Source: VAZQ01 sp963702695 (lineage in GTDB: Bacteria > Pseudomonadota > Alphaproteobacteria > Rhizobiales > Xanthobacteraceae). From it: a stretch of DNA of 64,000 nucleotides. The notes under the pieces were generated by a model. The model did no database searches. It saw nothing but the letters and a program-made list of their open reading frames with translations, and was not told the origin of the DNA. The translations under genes and the position numbers were made by a program. The stretch covers positions 186,001-250,000 of the forward strand of contig CAVPDS010000002.1 in the NCBI GenBank assembly GCA_963702695.1, written 5' to 3'. Shown piece after piece: positions 7,907 through 16,176 of the stretch (position 1 is the first letter of the stretch; every line of letters begins with the position of its first letter).

Positions 7907-8831
7907 ATGTTTCTGCTCGTTGGGGGTGATTCGGAGGTTGGGGGGGCCACGTTCCGGGCATTGTCGGCGCGCGGCATTCCCGTCGCCGCGACCACGCGCC
8001 GGCCCGATCACGCGGCGCCGGATCGCCCGCTGCTCGATCTCGCCGCGCCGCTCGGCACATGGGAGCCGCCGCCGGGGACGCGCGCGGCCTGCATTTTTGC
8101 TGCGGTGGCGCGGCTCGCAACTTGCGCTTCCGATCCGAAAGGATCCCGCGCACATCAATGTGACGCAAACTCTGGCGCTGATCGAGCGGCTGCTCGCACA
8201 CGGCATCTACGTCTTGTTCCTGTCGACCAACCAGGTGTTCGACGGCGAGACTCCGCACGTCGCGTCGGAAGCACCGTACGCGCCCGTCAGCGAGTATGGC
8301 CGGCAGAAGGCGCGCACCGAAGCGGCGCTGCGCGCCCATTTGGAGCGCGGCGCGCCGGCAGCGATCCTGCGGCTGTCGAAAGTCGTATCACCCGACATGC
8401 CGCTGGTCCGCGGCTGGGCCGACGCGCTCGTGGGGGGCAAGCCGGTGCGCGGTTTCCGCGACATGATGCTCGCGCCGGTGCCGACCGGAATGATCGTCGA
8501 GGCGATCGCGGTCCTCCTGAACGAACGCGCCAACGGAATTTATCAGCTCACCGGCCCGCGCGACGTCTCCTACGTGGAGGTCGCCCGCCATGTCGCCCGC
8601 TTGCTCGGCGCGGCACCGGAATTGGTCACCGAGACCAGCGCGACCGAGGCCGGCCTGCCGGAAGGCGCGACGCCACGCCACACCACGCTCAATTCAAGCC
8701 GGCTCACCCAGCGTTATGGTCTCAACCCGCCTGATGTGTGGACGGTAATTGAAACCGTGGTCGCTACGGCCGGGCGTTGTGATACAAACAACGGGATCAG
8801 CCATGCAGCCGGAGCCGTGTTGAGATCCTGA
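7907..8831 (+). pseudogene. RmlD-like NAD(P)-dependent sugar reductase, one frameshift
   Basis: The reading starts at ATG 7907 with an NAD-binding loop (LLVGGDSEVGG) and must change frame near 8144-8147 to continue as HINVTQTLALIERL, the FLSTNQVFDG strand and SEYGRQKA, where Tyr and Lys of YxxxK are present. The C-terminal half (YQLTGPRDVSYVEVA) is typical of dTDP-4-dehydrorhamnose-reductase-type proteins, which reduce a 4-keto nucleotide sugar. Deleting one C from the TCCC run at 8144-8147 restores a continuous protein of about 307 residues. Both halves look well conserved, so this may be an intact gene with a base-call error rather than a true pseudogene. Confidence 0.75.
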
Positions 8832-8846
8832 TGCGGAGTTTTTCGA

Positions 8847-9836
8847 ATGTCGACGCCGAGTCCTGATCCTCGCTCGCTGCCCAGGCGGGTTTTCAGCAAA
8901 GCGTACCGGTCAGCCCGCCGGCTGCTGAGCCCGGCCTTGGAGGCGGTGCGCGATCCTAATTCGCTGCGCGCCGCGCAGTCAGCCGGGCCGCTGATGATCG
9001 CGGAGAAAACCTACAACACCGTGCATCCGCAATACGATGCGAGCCTGGTGCGAAATTTCCCGGATCATTTCCTTGGCCTGGAGTGGCCGAGCAAGAACGC
9101 GCTCTTCCTCGAGTTCAAGAAGCTCGCGGCCGGATCACCGATGGTGAATTTCGACCGGAACAATGTGCTCAAGGAGGCCGCGGCCGAAGCGAGCACCGTT
9201 CCCGGTTACCCCCAGGTGATGGAACGCGTCGCCTATATCGAAAATTACATGGCCGACCTGGGCCGCCGGTACGGCGCGCATTACATCGCCGGCTGGGTCA
9301 ACATGGTGGATGCGCATTTCCTCTACTGGCTGGTCCGCCAGGCCAAGCCCAAGGTGATCGTCCAGACCGGGGTCAGCAACGGGCTCTCAAGCGCGTTCAT
9401 GATGCTGGCGCTGGCTAAAAATGGGCCGGACGGAAAGCTCTACGTGATCGATCTTCCTGCGATCTTCAACCCGAAGGAGCCGAGTTGGACGGAAAAAGGC
9501 AAGGTCTATGGCGTGGTGATTCCGGAAGGCAAATCCTCCGGCTGGATCGGGGCCGACATGTATCGCGACCGCTTCGACGTCCAGGTCGGCGATGCCAAGG
9601 TGCTGCTGCCGCCGCTGATCGACCGGCTCGATTCGATCGACATGTTCTTCCACGATTCCGACCACAGCTACAATCACATGATCTTCGAGTTCGAACAGGC
9701 CGTGCGTAAGCTTCGGCCCGGTGGACTGATGGTGGCCGACGACATCGCGTGGAACGCGTCGCTGTGGGATTTCGCCGATGCGCGCAACGTTCCGAGCTAC
9801 AATTATCGCGGAACCATGGGCGTCGCATTTTTCTGA
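8847..9836 (+). CDS. Class I SAM-dependent methyltransferase, Methyltransf_24-like
   Basis: 329 residues from ATG 8847, with GGAG 8 bases upstream. An Arg-rich N-terminal region precedes a Rossmann core from about residue 155: VIVQTGVSNGLSS takes the place of motif I, LYVIDLP supplies the acidic end of strand 2, and DMFFHDSDHSYNHM with LRPGGLMVADDI forms the late motifs. The DSDH and DD residues resemble the metal site of Methyltransf_24 enzymes that act on sugar or small-molecule hydroxyls. It ends the plus-strand sugar operon and faces a minus-strand gene 31 bases away. Probably an O-methyltransferase for the glycan or its precursor; the substrate is unknown. Confidence 0.8.
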   Translation: MSTPSPDPRSLPRRVFSKAYRSARRLLSPALEAVRDPNSLRAAQSAGPLMIAEKTYNTVHPQYDASLVRNFPDHFLGLEWPSKNALFLEFKKLAAGSPMVNFDRNNVLKEAAAEASTVPGYPQVMERVAYIENYMADLGRRYGAHYIAGWVNMVDAHFLYWLVRQAKPKVIVQTGVSNGLSSAFMMLALAKNGPDGKLYVIDLPAIFNPKEPSWTEKGKVYGVVIPEGKSSGWIGADMYRDRFDVQVGDAKVLLPPLIDRLDSIDMFFHDSDHSYNHMIFEFEQAVRKLRPGGLMVADDIAWNASLWDFADARNVPSYNYRGTMGVAFF

Positions 9837-9867
9837 GGAACAGCTTACGTTCGCCGCGAGCCGCGCG

Positions 9868-10599
9868 TCATCGTGCCCTTCGTGCTGGATTGCGCAGGTG
9901 CGCGATCAGTTTTGTGACGCCGGGAACCAAGCTGATCGCTTTGCGCCAGTCGAATGGCTCGCCGGGCATGACGCCCTCAGGAAGGTCAAGCGGAGTGGCG
10001 AACGGACGATCGCTGAGCTTCGCGATCGCAGCGCGGATCATGACTTCGTCGCAATCCAGAAACAACGGCCGGTAGCCATTGCAGTAGCAGAGCTTGTCAA
10101 AGAACTTGCGCGTATAGTTGATGAGCCCATGATCCTTAAGCGCGACCGGCACTTCGTGATACATGACACCGCGCTTGGCCGTGAAGTCATGGATCACGCG
10201 GAACGCATTGTCCTGGTTTGCGATGTGTTCGGTCGTCCCGGTATTCACCACCAGATCGAATGTCCCGCGCAGTTCGTCGGGGACGCTATCGCGATTGAGG
10301 TCGAGTGCGAGGCTGTTGCGGTGGCCTCCGAAATCGACGGTCCAATAGGAGAATCCAAGGGTGGTCCAGAAATCGCGTGACGGCGGCGCATGCTCGGTGA
10401 AATCGGCGCCTGTTGGGCTGCCCAGAAATGGACGCTCGCGCCCGAAGAGGCCGTAAAGCTCCGCCAGGAGATCCTCACGTTCCAACATCGTGTCGGAAAT
10501 CTGCTGGGAACCAATCTCGATGACGCGCTGCGCCCCGTCGATCGCGCCGGACCGCTTGAGCTTGACGAAGTCGGTGAGAAATGCGGCTCCGAGACCCAT
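9868..10599 (-). CDS. SAM-dependent methyltransferase-like protein
   Basis: 243 residues. RVIEIGSQQISD near residue 25 is a degenerate motif I; FDLVVNTGTTEHIANQDNAF (about 115-134) followed by GVMYHEVPV is the strand-4/strand-5 arrangement seen in methyltransferases of polysaccharide loci. The plus strand here is also open, but only the minus frame gives protein-like motifs. It lies 23 bases downstream of the dehydrogenase gene on the same strand, and the minus-strand methyltransferase at 11733 belongs to the same group. A role in modifying the surface glycan is inference. Confidence 0.75.
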   Translation of the reverse strand: MGLGAAFLTDFVKLKRSGAIDGAQRVIEIGSQQISDTMLEREDLLAELYGLFGRERPFLGSPTGADFTEHAPPSRDFWTTLGFSYWTVDFGGHRNSLALDLNRDSVPDELRGTFDLVVNTGTTEHIANQDNAFRVIHDFTAKRGVMYHEVPVALKDHGLINYTRKFFDKLCYCNGYRPLFLDCDEVMIRAAIAKLSDRPFATPLDLPEGVMPGEPFDWRKAISLVPGVTKLIAHLRNPARRAR

Positions 10600-10622
10600 G
10601 TCAGGCCACCGTAGCTCCCTCG

Positions 10623-11672
10623 TCAGTCGGCCGCAATGTTGAGCAGCACCCGGCCGGCATTGCCGCTGCGCACCACATCGAGCGCCGTGTTGATCTCGTC
10701 GAGCGGGAACTCGTGGGTGATGATCCCGTCAAACGAAAGCCGGCCAGCGCTGTTGAGGCGGATCAGGCGCGGGATGTCGACATGCGGAACCGCGTCTCCG
10801 CCATGCGAGCCGGTGAGCACCTTGTTGAAGTGGATCGGCAGCGTGTAGATCGTCACCTTCTCGCTCGGCACGCCGACCAGCACGCAGGTGCCGTCTGCGT
10901 GGGTGAGATCGTAGGCAAGCTCGATGACGGGCTTGGCGCCAGTCGTCTCGATCACTTTGTCGGGCCCCTTGGCGCCGACGATCTTGCGGATCTCGGCGGC
11001 CATGTCAGTGATCCGCGACGCGTTCAGGCAATGGGTAGCGCCACGCGTCTGTGCCATCTCGAGCTTGTTGTCGAGCAGGTCGACCGCCACGATCGGGTGC
11101 GCGCCCGCGAGTTGCGCAAATTGAACCACATTGAGGCCGACACCGCCGACGCCGAACACCACCACGGACTCGCCGATCTTCACGCCGGCGTCGTTGTTGA
11201 TGACGCCGGCCGCGGTCGTCACCGCGCAGCCGAGCAGCGGTGCGACCTTCAGATCGTAATCAGGCGCGATCACCGTCATGCGGTTCTCGGAGATCACCGC
11301 GTAGTCGCTGAAGGTGGTGACCCAGCCGGCGTTGAGCTTCCGACCGCGCCATTTGTAGGCCGGCGGCTGGCATTGGATGCCCTGGCTCGGGCGCCAGTGC
11401 AGCACCACCGTATCGCCGGGCTTGACGTTGGTCACGCCGGGACCGGTCTCGATCACCGTGCCGGACGCTTCGTGACCGAGCAGGTGCGGCAGGAACTTGT
11501 CGGGACCCTTCGCCGCCGCGATCTCGTTGATCTGCGCCCCGCAGATCGTCGAATAGAGGATCTTCACCAGCACCTGGCCGACGCCGAGTTCCTCCGGCAG
11601 CGCGATCTCATCGACGATGAGCGGCTCGCGCGACTGCGCCAGGATCGCTGCCTTCGCTTTTTTTATTTGCAT
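10623..11672 (-). CDS. Zinc-type alcohol dehydrogenase family protein (MDR)
   Basis: 349 residues from the ATG at 11672 (MQIKKAKAAIL); the frame stays open to 11708 but MDR proteins normally begin with this strand. Catalytic-zinc ligands are visible: Cys in STICGAQ, His-Glu in LLGHEASG and Cys in LLGCAVTTAAG. The NAD-binding GVGGVGLN lies near residues 180-190. The four-cysteine structural zinc loop is almost gone: the region GIQCQPPAYKW keeps a single Cys. Similar dehydrogenases occur in sugar loci, where they may oxidise or reduce a sugar hydroxyl. An ordinary medium-chain dehydrogenase with a non-sugar substrate remains possible. Confidence 0.85.
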   Translation of the reverse strand: MQIKKAKAAILAQSREPLIVDEIALPEELGVGQVLVKILYSTICGAQINEIAAAKGPDKFLPHLLGHEASGTVIETGPGVTNVKPGDTVVLHWRPSQGIQCQPPAYKWRGRKLNAGWVTTFSDYAVISENRMTVIAPDYDLKVAPLLGCAVTTAAGVINNDAGVKIGESVVVFGVGGVGLNVVQFAQLAGAHPIVAVDLLDNKLEMAQTRGATHCLNASRITDMAAEIRKIVGAKGPDKVIETTGAKPVIELAYDLTHADGTCVLVGVPSEKVTIYTLPIHFNKVLTGSHGGDAVPHVDIPRLIRLNSAGRLSFDGIITHEFPLDEINTALDVVRSGNAGRVLLNIAAD

Positions 11673-11732
11673 GCGTCGATTCCATCCGGGAGCAATCGCG
11701 CGGGACATGCCCGCGGATGACGAAGGGGCATC

Positions 11733-12398
11733 TTACTCGAAGTAAATGAACTCATAGTCCCCGGTATAGCCGAAATGCTCATAGAGCCAGATCCACTCCG
11801 ACGTATGCAGGATCGACTCGGCGGTGAGCGCCCAACATTCGAGATTGAACTGCTCGAGTTCGTTCCGGTAGCCCTCGAGCATGATGTATTTGTTCTTGCC
11901 GACGCGCTCGATCTCGCTGACCGCGGTCTGCAGCTCGAACAGCTTCAGATTGTGCAGGCAGCCGAGCGAGATCACGAGGTCGAAGGCGTCGTCGCCGTAG
12001 GGATAGCGGTCCTGCGCCCGATAGCGTAACAGATAGGGCTTGATCTCGTCGCGGGCTTCACTGAGACCGTGATATGAGATGTCGAAGCCGGCGACCTGCA
12101 GGCCAGGCAGGATCTTCTTCATCTCGTAGAGCAGGAAGGCCTTGCCGCAGCCGACGTCGAGCACCTTCGAGCCGTTCTTGAGCCCGTAGATGTCGATGAG
12201 CGCCTGCGCGACCGGTTTCCAGCGGCCTTCAATGAATTTGTAGCCGCCGTAGCCGTAGCGGCGGTCCCCATCCCAGTAATCGAACTCGTACTCCTTCGCC
12301 TTGATCATGCAATGAACCTTGTCGTCGTTCATGCGGGCGAGGTAGTCGCGCTTGGTCGCCTTGTGCAGCGGCGTCACGATGTCGAGAAGTCGGCCCAT
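11733..12398 (-). CDS. Class I SAM-dependent methyltransferase
   Basis: 221 residues. Motif I is clear (KVLDVGCGKAFLL, about residues 80-92), strand 2 ends in VAGFDIS, and the motif IV region reads DLVISLGCLHNL. It is a complete small methyltransferase, probably cytoplasmic. It lies between the ManC gene (228-base gap upstream) and the dehydrogenase gene downstream on the same strand, and is presumably part of the glycan-modification set. No more specific family can be named from sequence. Confidence 0.88.
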   Translation of the reverse strand: MGRLLDIVTPLHKATKRDYLARMNDDKVHCMIKAKEYEFDYWDGDRRYGYGGYKFIEGRWKPVAQALIDIYGLKNGSKVLDVGCGKAFLLYEMKKILPGLQVAGFDISYHGLSEARDEIKPYLLRYRAQDRYPYGDDAFDLVISLGCLHNLKLFELQTAVSEIERVGKNKYIMLEGYRNELEQFNLECWALTAESILHTSEWIWLYEHFGYTGDYEFIYFE

Positions 12399-12626
12399 CC
12401 AATGCCCCTTGAAGTGAAAATTCAGAATGACCTAGCGTGTAAGGGAAATCGACGCCCATACGGGCCTCTTTTCCACCGCAGCGATTTCGCTTGGCCAGGC
12501 ACGGCCGGCAATCCGGCCGGTCCCGCGCGCTATTTGACGCGGCGGGTTTTAGCCATCTGACGCCGGTTTGACAAGCGTACCGCCAGCGTGGCGCGAGACG
12601 CATACCGCTTCAATGGCGGCAAGCTG

Positions 12627-14045
12627 CTATTTGCGCTCGTAGACATCCTCGAAGCGCACGATGTCGTCCTCGCCGAGATAGCTGCCGACCTGCACCTCGA
12701 TCAGCTCGATCGGAATCTTGCCCGGGTTGGCCAGCCGATGCACGCCGCCGATCGGGATGTGGATCGATTCGTTCTCGTGGACGATGCTCACCGCGCCGTC
12801 GATGGTGACTTCGGCGGTGCCCTTGACGACGACCCAGTGCTCGGCGCGGTGATGATGCTTCTGCAGCGACAGCTTTTCCCCCGGCTTCACGACGATGCGC
12901 TTGACCTGATAACGCGCGCCCAGATCGATGCCCTGGTAATAACCCCAGGGACGGTAGATGCGGCGATGCTCGATGGCTTCGCGGCGGTTCTGGAACTTGA
13001 GCCGATCGACCAGCGTCTTCACGTCCTCGGTCTTGTTGCGCGCCGCGACCAGCACGGCATCGACCGTCGTGACCACCACGATGTCATCGAGCCCGATCAC
13101 GGTCGTGAGCACGGTGTCATCGGAATGTACCAGGACGTTGCGCGCGTCGAGTATCTCCACCGGGCCGGCGGTGGCGTTGCCGGCCGCGTCGTGATCGAGC
13201 ACGTCCCAGACCGCGCTCCAGCTCCCGAGATCGGTCCAGCCGAGATCGGCCGGCACGACGGCGGCCAGCTTGGTGCGTTCCATCACCGCATAGTCGATCG
13301 ATTTCTTCGGGGCCTTCGCGAACGGCTCGGGTGCGAGCCGCAGGAAATCGAGGTCGCGCGTGCGGCCCGCGACGGCGGCTTTGGCGGCCTCCGCCATCGC
13401 CGGCTCGAAGCTCGCGATTTCGGCCAGCATCACGTCGGCGCGGAACAGGAAATTGCCGCTGTTCCAGAGGTAGTTCTCGCCGACATAGCGGGCCGCGACC
13501 ACGGCGTCGGGCTTCTCGACGAAGGCCTCGACCTCGTGCGCCGCGCCGCCATCGAGCGGACGCCCCGGCCGGATGTAGCCGTAGTTGACCGCGGGATGAT
13601 CAGGCTTGATGCCGAACGTGACGATGCGGCCCGCGCGCGCAGCGGTCGCCGCCGCCCGGCAGGCCTCGTGGAACTGTTCGGGCTTGCGCACGACGTGATC
13701 GGCGGCGAGCACAAGCACGATCGCCTGCGGGTCGCGCTCGGCGGCGAGTGCGGCAGCGACCGCGACCGCGGGGCCGGAATCGCGGCGCATCGGCTCCAGC
13801 ACGATATCGGCCGCCACGCCCATCTCACGGAGCTGCTCGGCGACCACGAAGCGGAAGTCCTGATTGGTGATCACGATCGGGCGCGCGAACAGGTCCGCGG
13901 CGGCGACGCGGTCGAGCACCTGCTGGAAGGTTGATTTGCCCCCCACCAGCGGCGTGAACTGCTTCGGCATGCTCTCGCGCGACAGCGGCCACAACCGCGT
14001 GCCGGCGCCGCCGCACATCAGAACGGGAATCAGCAATTGGTCCAT
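12627..14045 (-). CDS. manC: Mannose-1-phosphate guanylyltransferase / mannose-6-phosphate isomerase
   Basis: 472 residues from the ATG at 14045 (MDQLLIPVLMCGG); a start 4 codons upstream at 14057 is possible. The nucleotidyltransferase signature GGAGTRLWPLSRESMPKQF sits at residues 11-29. The C-terminal quarter is the type II phosphomannose-isomerase cupin (RPWGYY, LQKHHHRAEHWVVVKG) with metal-binding His residues. This bifunctional enzyme makes GDP-mannose, the precursor of GDP-rhamnose, GDP-fucose and many O-antigen sugars. It diverges from the GT4 gene across 124 bases. The AlgA/ManC/XanB family assignment is firm. Confidence 0.95.
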   Translation of the reverse strand: MDQLLIPVLMCGGAGTRLWPLSRESMPKQFTPLVGGKSTFQQVLDRVAAADLFARPIVITNQDFRFVVAEQLREMGVAADIVLEPMRRDSGPAVAVAAALAAERDPQAIVLVLAADHVVRKPEQFHEACRAAATAARAGRIVTFGIKPDHPAVNYGYIRPGRPLDGGAAHEVEAFVEKPDAVVAARYVGENYLWNSGNFLFRADVMLAEIASFEPAMAEAAKAAVAGRTRDLDFLRLAPEPFAKAPKKSIDYAVMERTKLAAVVPADLGWTDLGSWSAVWDVLDHDAAGNATAGPVEILDARNVLVHSDDTVLTTVIGLDDIVVVTTVDAVLVAARNKTEDVKTLVDRLKFQNRREAIEHRRIYRPWGYYQGIDLGARYQVKRIVVKPGEKLSLQKHHHRAEHWVVVKGTAEVTIDGAVSIVHENESIHIPIGGVHRLANPGKIPIELIEVQVGSYLGEDDIVRFEDVYERK

Positions 14046-14169
14046 GATTTGCTGCAAATGAGAGCGCGGTCACCTTGGCATATCTGGATTCGCTGTATCA
14101 ATACGGAGCCGCTCTCGCCAGTCCAAGTGCCGCCCTTTATAACGGGGCCATGCCGCATCTGCGCTCGCA
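14046..14169. promoter_or_regulatory. Divergent intergenic region between manC and the GT4 gene
   Basis: 124 bases separate two genes transcribed away from each other, so both promoters should lie here. The stretch is locally less GC-rich than the flanks (GGCATATCTGGATTCGC, TATCAATACG). I could not pick convincing -35/-10 pairs or an operator. Confidence 0.4.
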
Positions 14170-15297
14170 ATGCCTAAAATCCTTTATTTGATCACCGAAG
14201 ACTGGTTCCTGGTCTCGCACTTCCTGCCGATGGCGCGTGCCGCGCGTGCCGCCGGCTTCGAGGTCGCGGTCGCGACTCGCGTGCAGGACCATGGCGCGCG
14301 AATTAGCGCCGAGGGAATCCGCATTATTCCGAGCGACGTCAAGCGACGTAGCCTCGGCCTGATGGAGGGGCTGAGCAATATCGCGCAGAGCTTTCGGATC
14401 ATCCGCGCCGAGCGCCCCGATATCGTGCATTGCATCGCGTTGCGGCCGGTCGTGCTCGGCGGGCTGGCGGCGCGGATGGCAGGCGCGCACCGGCTGGTGC
14501 TCGCGCCGACCGGGCTTGGGCAGCTCTGGATTGCCGATGGATGGATCGTCGGCCTCGCGCGTTCGCTCGTGCGCCAGGTGATCGGATCGTGGCTGCGCGG
14601 GCCGCGGACGCACTACCTGTTCGAGAACCGCGAAGATCCGTGCGAATTTGGCCTCGACCCCGAAGGCGCGAATGTGACGATCGTCGGCGGGGCAGGGGTC
14701 AGGCCGGAGGATTTTCCGCCGGCGCCCGAGCCAGTCGCGCCGCCGGTCAAGGTCGCGGTCGTGGCCCGCATGATCGCCCCCAAGGGCATTGCCGAAGCGG
14801 TGGCGGCGACGCGGCGCGCGCGCTCTCTCGGCGCGAACGTCGAATTGCACCTGTTCGGCGATCCGGATCCGACCGACCGGCGCGCGATTACGGAGGCAAC
14901 GCTGCGGCAATGGTCGGCAGAGCCTGGCATCCATTGGCATGGCCATACCACCAATGTCGCGCAGGTCTGGCGCGAGCATCACATCGCGATGTTCCTGTCC
15001 TGGTACCGCGAGGGCGTGCCGCGAACCCTGATCGAGGCGGCGGCGTCGGGCCGGCCGATCATCACCACCGACATGCCGGGCTGTCGCGACCTCGTGCGCG
15101 ACGGGAAGGAGGGCCTGCTGGTTTCGCCGCGCGACGTCGAGGCCGCTGCGGCTGCGATCGTAAAGCTTGTTGGCGATCCGGCGTTGCGGGCGCGGCTCGG
15201 GGCCGCTGGCCATGCACGCTTTCGCGCCGGCTATACCGAAGCGGCGGTGCGGAACGCCGTCAGCGGCGTTTATCAATCGCTGCTGCGGTTATCCTAG
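14170..15297 (+). CDS. Glycosyltransferase family 4
   Basis: 375 residues. Two Rossmann-like halves: the N-terminal acceptor domain begins MPKILYLITEDWFLVSHFLPMA, trimmed here to its key HFLPMA substrate loop, and the C-terminal donor domain has VAVVARMIAPKGI (about 199-211) and the GT4 nucleotide-sugar motif EGVPRTLIEAAASGRPII (about 282-299) with the two conserved Glu residues in E-x7-E spacing. GT4 enzymes are retaining transferases acting at the inner membrane face on polyprenyl-linked or lipid A-linked glycans. It resembles the WcaJ-partner/PglA-type enzymes that follow the initiating sugar-phosphate transfer. Acceptor and donor are unknown; GDP-mannose from the adjacent manC is one candidate donor. 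Confidence 0.92.
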   Translation: MPKILYLITEDWFLVSHFLPMARAARAAGFEVAVATRVQDHGARISAEGIRIIPSDVKRRSLGLMEGLSNIAQSFRIIRAERPDIVHCIALRPVVLGGLAARMAGAHRLVLAPTGLGQLWIADGWIVGLARSLVRQVIGSWLRGPRTHYLFENREDPCEFGLDPEGANVTIVGGAGVRPEDFPPAPEPVAPPVKVAVVARMIAPKGIAEAVAATRRARSLGANVELHLFGDPDPTDRRAITEATLRQWSAEPGIHWHGHTTNVAQVWREHHIAMFLSWYREGVPRTLIEAAASGRPIITTDMPGCRDLVRDGKEGLLVSPRDVEAAAAAIVKLVGDPALRARLGAAGHARFRAGYTEAAVRNAVSGVYQSLLRLS

Positions 15298-15414
15298 GCG
15301 GGAATACCCCGGCTTTACGGCGCCCGGCGCTTGATCTGCCCCGGTTTGGCATTTAAGTGCGAAGGGTTCGCCCCGGCATTCGGCGCGGCTTGCGTCCACC
15401 CAAACGGTGATCCC

Positions 15415-16167
15415 ATGGCCCTCACGCTCCCCGACCTCGGCGTCAAGCTGTTCACCGACGGCGCTGACAAGGCGCAAATCCTGGACATGGCCGAGAATCG
15501 CTGGATTGCGGGTTTCACCACCAATCCGTCGCTGCTCAAGAAGGCCGGGGTGAGCGATTACGAGAGCTACGCCCGCGATCTGGTCAAGGCGGTGCCGGAT
15601 CGGCACATTTCATTCGAGGTGATTTCCGATGACATCCCCGAGATGGTCGCGCAGGCTCGGCTGATCGCGCGCTGGGGATCGAACGTCCACGCCAAGCTGC
15701 CGGTGTCGACCACGCGCGGTGAGGTGTTGTTCGAGGCGGTGCGCACGCTGTCGCGCGAGGGCGTGAAGGTCAACATGACGGCGATCTTCACGGCCGATCA
15801 GGCTGCGCGCGCGATCGACGCGCTTGCCGGACACGCGCCGGCCTGCGTCTCGGTCTTCGCCGGGCGCCTCGCCGACCTCGGCATCGACTATCGCCCGATC
15901 ATGCGGGACGCGATCGCGCGTGCGCGCCAGACTGCGAATGTCGAAATCATCTGGGCTTCGACGCGGGAGGCGTTCAACGTCGTCGAGGCGGACGAGATGG
16001 GTTGCCACATCATCACTGCGCCGGCGGACGTGCTCAAGAAGCTGCCGGCGCTCGGCAGCAAGACCGGTGCAGAGCTTTCGCTCGACGCGGTCAAGGCATT
16101 CCGCGAGGACGCGCTCGCCGCGGGTCTGACGCTCGCGGCTCCTGGGATTTCGCACGCCGCCGAGTGA
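15415..16167 (+). CDS. Small transaldolase / fructose-6-phosphate aldolase-like
   Basis: 250 residues from ATG 15415. It follows the compact TalC/FSA pattern rather than the 320-residue TalB form: LFTDGADKAQI at the start, FTTNPSLLKK, the Schiff-base Lys in NVHAKLPVST (about residue 85), and NMTAIFTADQA. Transaldolase exchanges three-carbon units between sugar phosphates and interconverts C7 and C6 phosphosugars. With the split transketolase of this locus it could balance the sedoheptulose-7-phosphate pool. It converges with the GT39 gene, the stops being 9 bases apart. Confidence 0.9.
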   Translation: MALTLPDLGVKLFTDGADKAQILDMAENRWIAGFTTNPSLLKKAGVSDYESYARDLVKAVPDRHISFEVISDDIPEMVAQARLIARWGSNVHAKLPVSTTRGEVLFEAVRTLSREGVKVNMTAIFTADQAARAIDALAGHAPACVSVFAGRLADLGIDYRPIMRDAIARARQTANVEIIWASTREAFNVVEADEMGCHIITAPADVLKKLPALGSKTGAELSLDAVKAFREDALAAGLTLAAPGISHAAE

Positions 16168-16176
16168 GCGTCACGC

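Noticed and set aside
9778..10380. 200-codon plus-strand open frame opposite the methyltransferase at 9868
   Set aside because: The minus strand shows methyltransferase-like motifs (RVIEIGS, NTGTTEHI) while the plus product has none.
12399..12626. Small gene or terminator between the methyltransferase and manC
   Set aside because: A GGCCGGCAATCCGGCCGG palindrome is present near 12505 but without a T-run or coding frame; not enough to call a feature.
12588..13934. 448-codon plus-strand open frame over manC
   Set aside because: Composition is typical antisense shadow; the minus strand carries unmistakable ManC motifs.
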